NCBI GenBank assembly: GCA_033558025.1
Contig: JAUCEF010000004.1
Coordinates: forward strand, 558,001-622,000
Reading direction: 5' to 3'
Origin: Phytophthora sp. 'mugwort'
Taxonomy: Eukaryota > Oomycota > Peronosporomycetes > Peronosporales > Peronosporaceae
DNA: 64,000 nucleotides
In this document: in pieces, positions 32,422-41,091 of the stretch
Layout of the letters: every line of letters begins with the position of its first letter
Numbering within the stretch: position 1 is the stretch's first letter
The notes under the pieces: model-generated
The model's database searches: none
The model's input: the letters and a program-made list of their open reading frames with translations, nothing else
Told to the model about the DNA's origin: nothing
Made by a program: the position numbers and the translations under genes

Positions 32422-32895
32422 GTCTGTGAGAACGTTGCGGCGCCTAGTGTTACAGTACCGATGGATATGCTTAAACGCGGAATAGTCGGTGGTAACAGAT
32501 GTACATTCTGTGAACAATTGTGTGTGTAGTTTACATACAAATGTAGTGGAAGTGTTTTGGTGGTCAACCATTTTAGCGACAATCATTCCGGAACAAACAA
32601 CCAATGTTGACGTTTAAATGTTGCAGTGAGTTCGATATCCGCTTGTTGCAAACTGCGAGTTCTACAGCAGGTGGACGGTAGCGACGAAACGGCCAGCGTC
32701 GCCGCTCCAAATGATACTCCTCATCACCGACACCGCCTCCAGTGGATGGAGATCATGAGGACACTCCGCTGCACGCACGTGGCTACAGCAATGCGGCTCG
32801 TGTGGTTGTCGGTCCGTAGCCGTTACTTTAAACTTGGTTTTAGTATTGTTCCGATCCCCGCCAAAAGCGATACAGCAAGATCACCGCCGAAGCTT

Positions 32896-32909
32896 TCATT
32901 CTACAAGAA
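32896..32909 (+). promoter_or_regulatory. oomycete initiator-like element of ferrochelatase
   Basis: TCATTCTACAA matches the first part of the oomycete initiator consensus (TCATTYYNCAWTTT, from general knowledge) and lies 37 bp before the ATG at 32933. It favours that ATG over an in-frame one at 32834. Confidence 0.45.
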
Positions 32910-32932
32910 TTCATACACCAAGCACCAGCAGC

Positions 32933-34284
32933 ATGGCCGCTATCCGCTCCGCCGCCAAGAAGGCGCCAACCGCCATCGCCATGTTCAACATGGGCGGCCC
33001 ATCCACACTGCCCGAAGTGCAAAGCTTCCTCACTAATCTCTTCACGGACCCGGAGCTCATCCCTATGGGCCCCGTGCAGAACTATGTCGGTCCGTGGGTG
33101 GCCAAGCGCCGCACACTGAAGATCGAGGACCAGTACGCACAGATTGGCGGGGGCTCACCCATCCTCAAGTGGACCAACATCCAGGGCGAGAACATGTGCA
33201 AAATCTTGGACGAGATTCGTCCAGAGGTGCGAGCAGCTACGCTAATGCTTCAGTAGCTCGATACGTCTGAGAGATTTAACCTTGTGGCTTGTTGTTCACT
33301 GTTGGTAGAGCGCACCGCACAAGCATTACGTATTCTTCCGCTACGCCAACCCGCTGACGGAGCAGTCGCTGAAGCAGATGAAGGAGGACGGCGTCACAAG
33401 GGCTGTCGCCTTCTCGCAGTACCCGCAGTGGTCGTGCACGACATCGGGATCCAGTATGAACCACTTGTGGCGCGAACTGGACCGTTTAGACATGAAGGAG
33501 GATTTCAAGTGGTCGCTTATCGACCGCTGGAACACGCACCCGGGCTACATCTCGGCAGTGGCCAACCGGGTGAAGATGGGACTTGAGCAGTACGCGCCCG
33601 AGGTCAGAGACAAGGTGATTATCATGTTCTCGGCTCACTCCGTGCCCATGAAGACGGTCTACAAGGGCGACTCGTACGTCAACGAGATCGCTGCCACGGC
33701 GGAGCGTGTGATGAAGCAACTCGCTGGAAAGAACCCGCACATTCTGAGCTGGCAATCGAAGGTCGGCTACCTGCCGTGGATGGGACCCAGCACCAGCGAT
33801 GTGATCCAGCGCTACGGACAGCAGGGACACAAGTGCGTTTAGATCCGACAACTTGTTTTTTTTCTAAAGTGTGTTTCTAACGCCTAGTTACACTGATTTT
33901 ATTACTTGTAGGCACGTGATGGCTGTGCCCATTGCATTTACGTCGGACCACATCGAGACCCTGTACGAGATTGACATTGAATACGGCGAGGAGGCCAAAG
34001 CCGCTGGCATCACGGTGCGTTATAGTTCTGATGTTTACGTTAGGTTACATTTAAGTAACTTGGATCGAACTAACTTTTACTTTATTGTTACACAGGATTT
34101 CAAGCGATGTCCGTCGCTCAACGGCGAGCCGCTGCTATTCAAGGCGCAGGCCGACATTGTCAAGGAGCACCTGGATAAGAAGGAGCTGCACTCTTCGGCG
34201 TACCCTCTCAATTGCGCAGGTTGCACGAACCCCATGTGCCGCAGCATTGTTAACCCTATCAAACCTTACAAGAAGCTGCTCTAA
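32933..34284 (+). CDS. FECH: ferrochelatase, four exons, [2Fe-2S] type
   Basis: Exons 32933-33226, 33309-33832, 33912-34014 and 34096-34284 join in frame to 369 aa; the three introns (82, 79, 81 bp) are GT..AG. Joins read PE|SAPHKHY, GHK|HVMAVPIAF and AAGIT|DFKRCP, continuous with the family. The enzyme inserts Fe2+ into protoporphyrin IX, the last step of heme synthesis, in mitochondria. Seen: N-terminal MFNMGGPSTLPEVQSFL, catalytic His208 in FSAHSVP, PIAFTSDHIETLYEID, and C-terminal Cys347, Cys350 and Cys355 in the C-x2-C-x4-C spacing of metazoan [2Fe-2S] ferrochelatases. An earlier in-frame Met at 32834 would add 33 residues rich in Arg, Ser and Thr, possibly a presequence, but the initiator motif at 32896 argues for 32933. 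Confidence 0.93.
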
Positions 34285-34417
34285 AGCAACGCGAGGCTAC
34301 CACTGTAAGCATTTCGCCTACCACATCCTGCTCGTCCCAAAGTCACTTGAGGCGTGGGAAGTTTTCCAAAATGCAAATGTGTCATAGACAAACTTGAATT
34401 TCACATCAGTTTCCCAT

Positions 34418-34432
34418 CCATTCGCCATTTTT
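34418..34432 (+). promoter_or_regulatory. oomycete initiator-like element of ARMC7
   Basis: CCATTCGCCATTTTT fits the consensus TCATTYYNCAWTTT except at the first base and one other, and lies 46 bp before the ARMC7 ATG at 34478. Transcription would start near here. Confidence 0.55.
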
Positions 34433-34477
34433 CGCTTCTCAAAGTGACTAGAAATATCTCACTAACATACAAGACCG

Positions 34478-35176
34478 ATGCTGTCATCACGTGAACGTCT
34501 TCAAGAGCGACAAGGCCAATACGCAGCACCACGCCACGAATACTTGCAGCAACTGGTCGACGAGTTCCAGCGCTCGCCTGACATCCTTCGGAAGGAGGAA
34601 GTCGTAGCGAACTTGGCCAATTTCGCGTATGACCCAATTAACTACACGTCTCTCTCTCGTTTGCGCATCATGGATCTGTTCCTCGACATCCTAGACGCCG
34701 ACCAAGAAGCCAAAGCCTCTGACCACGACGAGTCGTCCAAGCAACCGTCCCAACAAGGACCAGCCACGACTTCCTCCTCCTCTCAGCCTTCGCGGAAGAA
34801 TAAACTGGTGGAATTCGCATTAGGAGGGATCTGCAACTGCATCCCGGACACCCCGCTGCAGCAGCAATTTATCGGCGGCGACGGGGTGGAGATCCTCGCG
34901 CCCTATATCCTTCAAGCCTCGCTTAGGGGCGAGGCAACATCGTCATCGGAGCTGAACGTGACGGTCTCCGCTCTGACCATTGCGTATTTCCTGCTTGACA
35001 CCACTGCTCTCGCTTCTATCAGTTCGGACAGGTTCATGGACAAGATGCAGTCGCTCCAAAGCCATTCAACCGTGCAGGTTGCCAACACGGCGGCCGCATT
35101 CCTCCGCCGGTACCAGGAGCTCCTCGACTTTCATTCGAATCCGGACTTAATCGAACTCAATACAATCTCCAAGTGA
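34478..35176 (+). CDS. ARMC7: ARMC7-like armadillo-repeat protein
   Basis: A 232-aa single-exon protein similar to human ARMC7 along its length: HEYLQQLVDEFQ, EEVVANLANFAYDPINYTSL, LRIMDLFLDIL, LVEFALGGICNCIPD, then a GGDGVEILAPYIL repeat and helix pairs to the end. The EFALGGICN and NLANFAYDP blocks are the strongest. A Ser/Gln/Pro-rich insert (about residues 85-110) splits the repeats and is absent from animal proteins. Animal ARMC7 has been linked to spliceosome components; its role here is inferred. The stop lies 29 bp before the PIG-L ATG on the same strand, so the two may share a transcript or the second promoter lies within ARMC7. Confidence 0.8.
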   Translation: MLSSRERLQERQGQYAAPRHEYLQQLVDEFQRSPDILRKEEVVANLANFAYDPINYTSLSRLRIMDLFLDILDADQEAKASDHDESSKQPSQQGPATTSSSSQPSRKNKLVEFALGGICNCIPDTPLQQQFIGGDGVEILAPYILQASLRGEATSSSELNVTVSALTIAYFLLDTTALASISSDRFMDKMQSLQSHSTVQVANTAAAFLRRYQELLDFHSNPDLIELNTISK

Positions 35177-35205
35177 TACATGTACTACGTAAAGGGCGTC
35201 ACAAG

Positions 35206-36203
35206 ATGCTGTTCGACCTGGGCGAGGACGAGTTGCAGACGCTGCTGGAGCTGCTCAAGTACCTTTTGCTGGGCACCAACGTGTTCCTGTTCCTCACAGC
35301 GGCGCTGGTTCTCTTTACCTCTCCTGCCAATGAGAACGCCGCGTCCTCGTCGGCCCCGGCGCAATTCAAGCGGGCGCTGCTCGTCACTGCGCATCCAGAC
35401 GACGAGAGTATGTTTTTCCTGCCACTTGTGCACTCGCTGCAGCAGCAACCAGAGGGCAGCAAGGATGTCTGGCAGACACACTTGCTGTGTCTCTCTCGAG
35501 GCAACTTTGATGGGCTGGGGGATGTCAGAGTCAACGAGTTGAAGGCTTGCGCTACGTACATCGGACTATCAACCGACCACGTCCAAGTGCTGGAAGACCC
35601 CGAACTTCAGGATGACATGAAGAACCAATGGGATGTGACACACGTTGCTGCTATTGTAACGGAGTATATGGAAAAGCACAAGATCGATGCGGTTAGTGAG
35701 CGACAAAAGATACTTTAGGGCGAGTGAAATCTGATCGTCTGTGGCGAGTGTTTTGCCTGTAGGTCTTCACATTCGACGAATATGGCGTGTCAGGGCATGT
35801 TAACCACATTGCGACGCACTACGGGGTGAAGCAAGCCATTCGTGAGCAGCAGGAGAAGTGCGATGCAGCTACGGAAGCAGACGACAGCTCGAAAGAGACG
35901 AAGATCGTTCGTGGATGGGCTCTCGAGAGCACGAACGTCCTGCGCAAGTACGTGGGGCTGCTGGATACTGCGCTGTCGTTCTGGTTGTCACGCCAGCAGC
36001 ACGGAGAGCAGCATGAAAGCCAATTCGTATTTGTATTCCGACCGCGATGGAACTACAACGCAATGGCGCTGCATCAGAGTCAGTTTGTATGGTACCGCCG
36101 CTTGTTCGTGGCTTTTTCACGCTACACATTCATCAATACTTTCCAACCAATATTGTCAAATGGTAGCGCTGATCTCCCCGCAGAGCAGAAGAAAACGCAG
36201 TAG
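35206..36203 (+). CDS. PIGL: GlcNAc-PI de-N-acetylase (PIG-L), two exons
   Basis: Exons 35206-35691 and 35763-36203 (71-bp GT..AG intron) give 308 aa; the join reads HKIDA|VFTFDEYGVSGHVNH. PIG-L removes the acetyl group from GlcNAc-PI in the second step of GPI-anchor synthesis, at the ER membrane. Seen: one membrane segment at about 17-38 (LLGTNVFLFLTAALVLF), the metal-binding TAHPDDESMFF at 61-71, LCLSRGNFDGLG, ELKACATYIGL, and GVSGHVNHIATH with the second His set. Length fits the family (250-300 aa). I chose the first true ATG in frame; upstream only a GTG precedes it. An Asp/Glu-rich insert (QEKCDAATEADDSS) interrupts the C-terminal part. Confidence 0.92.
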
Positions 36204-36355
36204 ACGGATTGAAGCATGCTATTGGCTAACTGAGATGCCTTTGAGTAATGAATTACGCTCCATAATCGGCAAAATGTTGAACAGTTGAAGCCCCATGCTA
36301 TATTTTGGTATTTTTTTATCGGATGCAGCTAATTCGTGACATGTATCTAAGTAGT

Positions 36356-38251
36356 TTATTTGAGATCCGTGAGGCCGTGCTCTTCAAAAACGGCCTTAAG
36401 CTCAGCGATGACTCGCAAAAGCTCGACGTGAGCCTTCCTCAGTGGTTCCATGGCATCACCGTCACCAATGTGAAGCTCGGTCAGAATGTGGCTGCGAGTA
36501 GGGATCGAGCCGAGCGCCGTGTTGACGCCCTTACGGACAAGCCACGGGTGGCGTTTGCCTAGAGTCTCCTCGTACGCTTTGCTCGCGCCATTGTAGCAAT
36601 TGTCCTCGGTTGACTCAAGTAGCGTGAGACGCACACAAGCCTCCACAAACTGGACGAACCATAGCAGGCGAAGCAGACAGCGCGAGCACGATGGCTTCTT
36701 CTTACCGCCCACATCAGCCACTCCAAGCTCCACTTCATGCTCGACCACTGCCTTCACGCTCTGCTCCATCCAAGTGTTTGACGAAGACGGCACAGGCCAC
36801 GTCTCTAAATTGTGTTCAATCGACGTGAAGTAGGCGCCTACCGTGCTACCAGCAAACGAGGTAGCACGACCAAATACGCCTAGAAAGCCACAGATGACGT
36901 TGCATGTGGTCATGAAGCAGCTAAGACGCAGCTCGCCATCGGGTGCACGCGTTCTAGCACCATCTTCCAAAGCTGCCACCAGTTTATCCACAGAAAACCC
37001 TTCGTCTTCATGATTCGGTTCGATCACGGACACTTCCAGATCATCTTCCTGCGATGTGTGAGGCGAAGACGGAGCTGAAGACTCGACAGCTCGGCGCTTG
37101 TTACTCACACTAGTGTCCGACAGTGACGACTTCGTTCGCTCGCGCTGCTGCTCGCCGGTGCTCACACGACGGTGTCGACGTCGCTTCGTCTGGCGCAGCC
37201 TCTTGGTGAGCTTATAGCTGCCCTTCGGACGCGAGAGCTCATCAAACAGCACCAGGCCCAGCAACAACATGCCCAACGTGCGCATGGACAGCAATTTGTC
37301 GACTGCACGTTCCACAAACGAATAGGGCGGTGGGGCTAGACTAGATCCAGCGGTATCGGGAGTTACAGCACTTCCATCGACGCCATTTCTCCGCTTGTAG
37401 TAAATCACACGCAGTATCACGAGCACTACGACGACCAGCAGCGACAGCCAGTGGCGCGTGCGGAGATGTGAGGGGTGTACTACCCGCTTGGCTTGAGTAC
37501 AGGTCGCTCCCCGCACCTTGGAGATTCCTCCATTGGTAGCGACCTGCTGTGTGGCAGAGACCACGCTGGGAATCGACGTCGGCGCTTGATCTTTCGCGTG
37601 AATCAGTGACGACAAAGTCTTGGCAGGCACCGAGTGACGACGCGACAACCCGTTGTTGCTGGCGTCTCCCTGCTTGTGCGTCAGCGTGTACTCGCTGTGC
37701 ATAGAAGTCAGCGCCGGAGACGCGTCCGGGGGTAACCCAACGTCGCCGCTCTCCGTGTGCATGTAGTTCCTCGCGCACGGGTCACAGAGCCTCGAGCCCT
37801 TCTTCCGCTCCAGTCGGCGGTTCAGCTTCATCCGGTTCTTACTGCAGTCGTCACAGATCTTCTGCGCACACAGTTTGCACGTGTGTTTGGCTCGGAAAAC
37901 GGTGAAGGAACGCTCGCAGATGCTGCATCCTTTGGGTTTACCTGCCGCCTGTGGGTCCTGTACCGTGTCCTCCTCCTCGTCGTCCACGTCATCGTTAAGC
38001 TCCAGCGGCGGGGGTGGCGGTGCACTACGCGTCGACGTCTTTTCCCTGGCCGCCGGACTCTTGCGCACCCTCACGTTCTTGAGCTCCTCTACCACTTTCC
38101 GGCGCAAGTTTCGGCCGCTGCGGCCCCCGTTGACCGTGGACACAGGCGACGCGCTGGGGACGGCACACATGGACGCAGCAGACTCGGCCGTTACTGTCGA
38201 GATCGAGGGCGGAGACGCAGTGACCACCGCCGGTGCGCTCGCCTCCCCCAT
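36356..38251 (-). CDS. FYVE-like zinc finger / two-membrane-segment / GLTP-domain protein
   Basis: Single-exon, 631 aa. Residues 105-162 hold eight cysteines in pairs (C109, C112, C125, C128, C133, C136, C156, C159) with RAKHTCKLC, a FYVE/FYVE-related ring; the WxxD and full RRHHCR motifs are missing, so PI3P binding is uncertain. Hydrophobic segments lie at about 268-285 and 323-338, each followed by basic clusters. Residues about 420-590 resemble a glycolipid-transfer (GLTP) domain: a helix with STVGAYFTSIEHNLETW, LLRLLWFVQFVEACVRLTLL, then KAYEETLGKRHPWLVRKGV with His568 at the conserved headgroup-site position. Asn481 fits the Asn of the D-x3-N-x2-K motif but Asp and Lys are replaced by Ser and Thr. 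The order suggests a membrane-anchored lipid carrier at a contact site; this is inference. The long 5' half is Ser/Pro-rich and probably disordered. Confidence 0.75.
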   Translation of the reverse strand: MGEASAPAVVTASPPSISTVTAESAASMCAVPSASPVSTVNGGRSGRNLRRKVVEELKNVRVRKSPAAREKTSTRSAPPPPPLELNDDVDDEEEDTVQDPQAAGKPKGCSICERSFTVFRAKHTCKLCAQKICDDCSKNRMKLNRRLERKKGSRLCDPCARNYMHTESGDVGLPPDASPALTSMHSEYTLTHKQGDASNNGLSRRHSVPAKTLSSLIHAKDQAPTSIPSVVSATQQVATNGGISKVRGATCTQAKRVVHPSHLRTRHWLSLLVVVVLVILRVIYYKRRNGVDGSAVTPDTAGSSLAPPPYSFVERAVDKLLSMRTLGMLLLGLVLFDELSRPKGSYKLTKRLRQTKRRRHRRVSTGEQQRERTKSSLSDTSVSNKRRAVESSAPSSPHTSQEDDLEVSVIEPNHEDEGFSVDKLVAALEDGARTRAPDGELRLSCFMTTCNVICGFLGVFGRATSFAGSTVGAYFTSIEHNLETWPVPSSSNTWMEQSVKAVVEHEVELGVADVGGKKKPSCSRCLLRLLWFVQFVEACVRLTLLESTEDNCYNGASKAYEETLGKRHPWLVRKGVNTALGSIPTRSHILTELHIGDGDAMEPLRKAHVELLRVIAELKAVFEEHGLTDLK

Positions 38252-38329
38252 TCTGGACCGCTGCTTGCTTGGCTACTGCTCTATAGCCCGAAGAATGCAC
38301 CCACTTGCGCGCAGATGACAAGAATCCGG

Positions 38330-39555
38330 TAAATGGGAGCGAGTCTTTCGCACTTTACTTCCGGAGACAGAGTCACATACAGACAATCCCCTTGTTAGTT
38401 ATAATCTCGTTTTATGCCTATAGAGGAACATTTTTTCTGGGGTGTCGTGTGTACGACAGTCATACAAACAATTATATGGTACATGTATGGTACTACAGTG
38501 ACCCACTTTAAACTTAGAACCTGATGGTTGTTGAAGGCTGTGCGGTTGTTGTGTGGCGTTATGCCGAGTTCATGTGCCAAGTTGGCACTGCCAACGGCAC
38601 AACGACTCAGCAATGCAAATTTGTACCGCACGAAGCCTACTGGAAGAATTAGGATAGGAAGACTATGAATAAAACCAGAGCTGATGTCCCTGTCCGGCAG
38701 ATATTGAATTCCTCACAGATGCAAAAACAAAAATATTTTCAAACATCGCATCTTACAGCTAAGGGGTGAGACTCTCACCCCATAACCAGGATGTACTACC
38801 TAATATGCTTCTATTTATTAATAGTCTGTATTCGTATTTGACTCAAATTCGCCGTCCCCTTTAGATGTGTCATACAAGTAGACTTCAACACTTCTGTAAT
38901 GAGCACAAGGGCTCGTCGGACACTAGCGATTAACACTAGCGATTACAAGCAGCACCGGTGCCAATCGTATATACTCAAACTGTTTTAAACGGCCAATAGA
39001 CGATCTTTGTTCAAATAACAAACCTACACGCATCCACTGCACAAACTCGGTTTAAGGTATGGACCACGACTTGTGCCGACCCTCTTCTACCTGCCTCGTG
39101 ACTTCACTGTCGTTCTCGTCAACGTCACGGACGCATGAACGCACCTACTGAGTGTTGGTCCTACTAGTGCCAACGCATAAAAGTTTGACCGATACAAATT
39201 CGGCATCTCAAAGGCATATTCCGAAACAGGAGTCGCAACGCAGGTTGAGTCGTACGTATCACGACGCATTTGTGTGCTGCAGCGTTAGTTATCACTATAG
39301 GCCCACAGCACTCTAGAAATCTACAAACATGCCAAACGTTCTACAGCGCTAGTAAACCTCCCCTAAAATCAAGAAATAGCGGAGTCAACAAGACACCAAG
39401 ATAAGATGTCGAATGGAGCCCTATTAATACAGAACCCCAGTTGATTCGCTCTAGCTGAAGAAACCACAGTGAGTAAAATAGCTCACCATCCGCTTGTTCC
39501 ATTGAACGGCCCCATCCGTAGACAAGACTCTGGCCACGCAAGTCGACTCGTGCCG
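38330..39555. other. intergenic, no recognisable gene
   Basis: Serves as upstream DNA for the FYVE/GLTP gene (minus) and the BAX-inhibitor-like gene (plus), which diverge here. AT-rich with short frames only. GGGGTGAGACTCTCACCCC at 38764-38782 is a small palindrome. Confidence 0.5.
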
Positions 39556-39556
39556 T

Positions 39557-40900
39557 GTGCGGCAGGCAAATATGATGGACATGACACCCGAGAATGCGGT
39601 GGCACCAGACGCTATCACACAACGGAGGTTGGAGGCTGGTGGGAGGTCTCTGAGTGCAGATAGTCATCATTCCCGAGGACATACGTGGGCTGACCCGGTA
39701 CAAGTTCCTGGTACGGAGCATAGTGACGAAATGGTTGGAGACCTGCCGGGACACGCGGTTCGTACCCCTGAGCGAGCTCATAATGCCGGCCCGAAGCAAG
39801 GGTCGGTACGTGCGATGATCAAGCGGATGACGCGGTTATTTGGCTCGGAAGAGGAGGAAATGCATCCGACAAAGCGAAAGTCGCATTACCGACGAGGCTC
39901 CATACTGATCAAGCATTTAGAAGAGAAAAAGGCATCAGGCAAGGCGACTGAGACTGATATGAAGTTCTTCGATGTGGTCAAGAAACGCTTTGACGCCAAC
40001 TTTATGGAGTCTCGGACTATTATCTCGCTTTCTGTGTTCCAAACGGGGTCGAATCCCATGGATGACCCCTTCGCTGTAATCAACATGCCCGTGGAGATCC
40101 AGCAAGGATTCCGCCGCAAACTTTTTTCCATCTTTACCCTGCAACTCCTCGCAGTTGTCATACTCATCGCCTTTTTCTCGTATATTCCTGCAATCGGGAA
40201 TTCGTTCCAAGAGACTTTTTTTACCTGGCACTACGTCTTCATCATGTTTGTTCTCATGGTCTTGGCGCTGCTATGGCTCTATTTAGTCAAATACCGCTTC
40301 CCACTCAACTTTATGGTGCTTGGAGTTTACACTGTCACCCAGAGTGTCTTCTTTACGGCGTTCGACTGCCTCTTTGAAACGAAAGCCAGCATCTTCATAT
40401 TTACCTTCCTCTTTGGTATCATGGGGGTCACGACGTTACTGTGCCCAACGATCATCAAGCGCTCGTTCGACCCAACCACGCAGCCGACACTGATCAGCTA
40501 CCCGGTCGTGCTTCTCATTGCCTTCTTCTTGGGTTTCGTGACTTCATTATTCATCTACTTTTTCTACATGATAGATGTGGTTTCGCCGCTCCAGTACAGC
40601 GCGTCACTTGCAGTGATGCTGCTGCTCATCATGTGGTTCGCTTACGATGCCTCGTGTATGAACGAGAGGCTGTCACCGGACGAGTACATGCAAGGCATGG
40701 TCTTCTTCTATACAGATATGGTCCTGTTCTTGCTCTTCCTCAGTATCATTTTCGTTGCCTGCTTTGCCTGCGAAGGTGACTGCGCGTGTTACGGCACCGC
40801 AGATATCGTCCCAATCGGTCGAGGCGGTAGGGATGATGATGAAGGAATGGACGATGACGGTGACATTGGGGACGGGGCCGAAGGAGAAGCGTCACAATAA
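39557..40900 (+). CDS. BAX inhibitor-1-like (TMBIM/LFG) membrane protein
   Basis: A 447-aa frame with a soluble N-terminal part of about 190 residues (basic, rich in Lys and Arg at 85-140) followed by seven hydrophobic segments between about 195 and 415. The family pattern is seen: QQGFRRKLFSIFTLQLLAVV at the first segment, FPLNFMVLGVYTVTQSVFF, FIFTFLFGIMGVTTLLC, and SPDEYMQGMVFFYTDMVLFL near the end, matching the DEY...LYLD-type motif of TMBIM proteins. These proteins act as Ca2+ leak channels and cell-death suppressors in ER or Golgi membranes. The tail is acidic (GRDDDEGMDDDGDIGDG). The N-terminal extension is unusual in length; starting at a later Met (for instance 39818 MIKRMTRLFG) is possible. 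Confidence 0.85.
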   Translation: MRQANMMDMTPENAVAPDAITQRRLEAGGRSLSADSHHSRGHTWADPVQVPGTEHSDEMVGDLPGHAVRTPERAHNAGPKQGSVRAMIKRMTRLFGSEEEEMHPTKRKSHYRRGSILIKHLEEKKASGKATETDMKFFDVVKKRFDANFMESRTIISLSVFQTGSNPMDDPFAVINMPVEIQQGFRRKLFSIFTLQLLAVVILIAFFSYIPAIGNSFQETFFTWHYVFIMFVLMVLALLWLYLVKYRFPLNFMVLGVYTVTQSVFFTAFDCLFETKASIFIFTFLFGIMGVTTLLCPTIIKRSFDPTTQPTLISYPVVLLIAFFLGFVTSLFIYFFYMIDVVSPLQYSASLAVMLLLIMWFAYDASCMNERLSPDEYMQGMVFFYTDMVLFLLFLSIIFVACFACEGDCACYGTADIVPIGRGGRDDDEGMDDDGDIGDGAEGEASQ

Positions 40901-41091
40901 AGAGAAAATAAGGGAACCCATCGGCAGTCCGATACTACTTCTCATCCTTTATATTCCTATCAAGGAGTGCAATTGAGGGCAAGCAGTCTGTCCAAAAGTG
41001 CATAATATCATAATCCTTTTTCGCTTGTGTATGTATCTTTTTCTCTTGAGTTGCTACGGAGACGTTCGCAAGGAGTAGAATTTGGCTAAGC

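Noticed and set aside
31021..32529. Several frames on the plus strand across gamma-tubulin (for instance 32071-32529)
   Set aside because: They are antisense shadows of a well-supported conserved gene.
32834..32932. In-frame start of ferrochelatase at 32834
   Set aside because: Not excluded as a presequence, but the initiator-like motif at 32896 lies inside it and the ATG at 32933 starts the conserved part, so I did not choose it.
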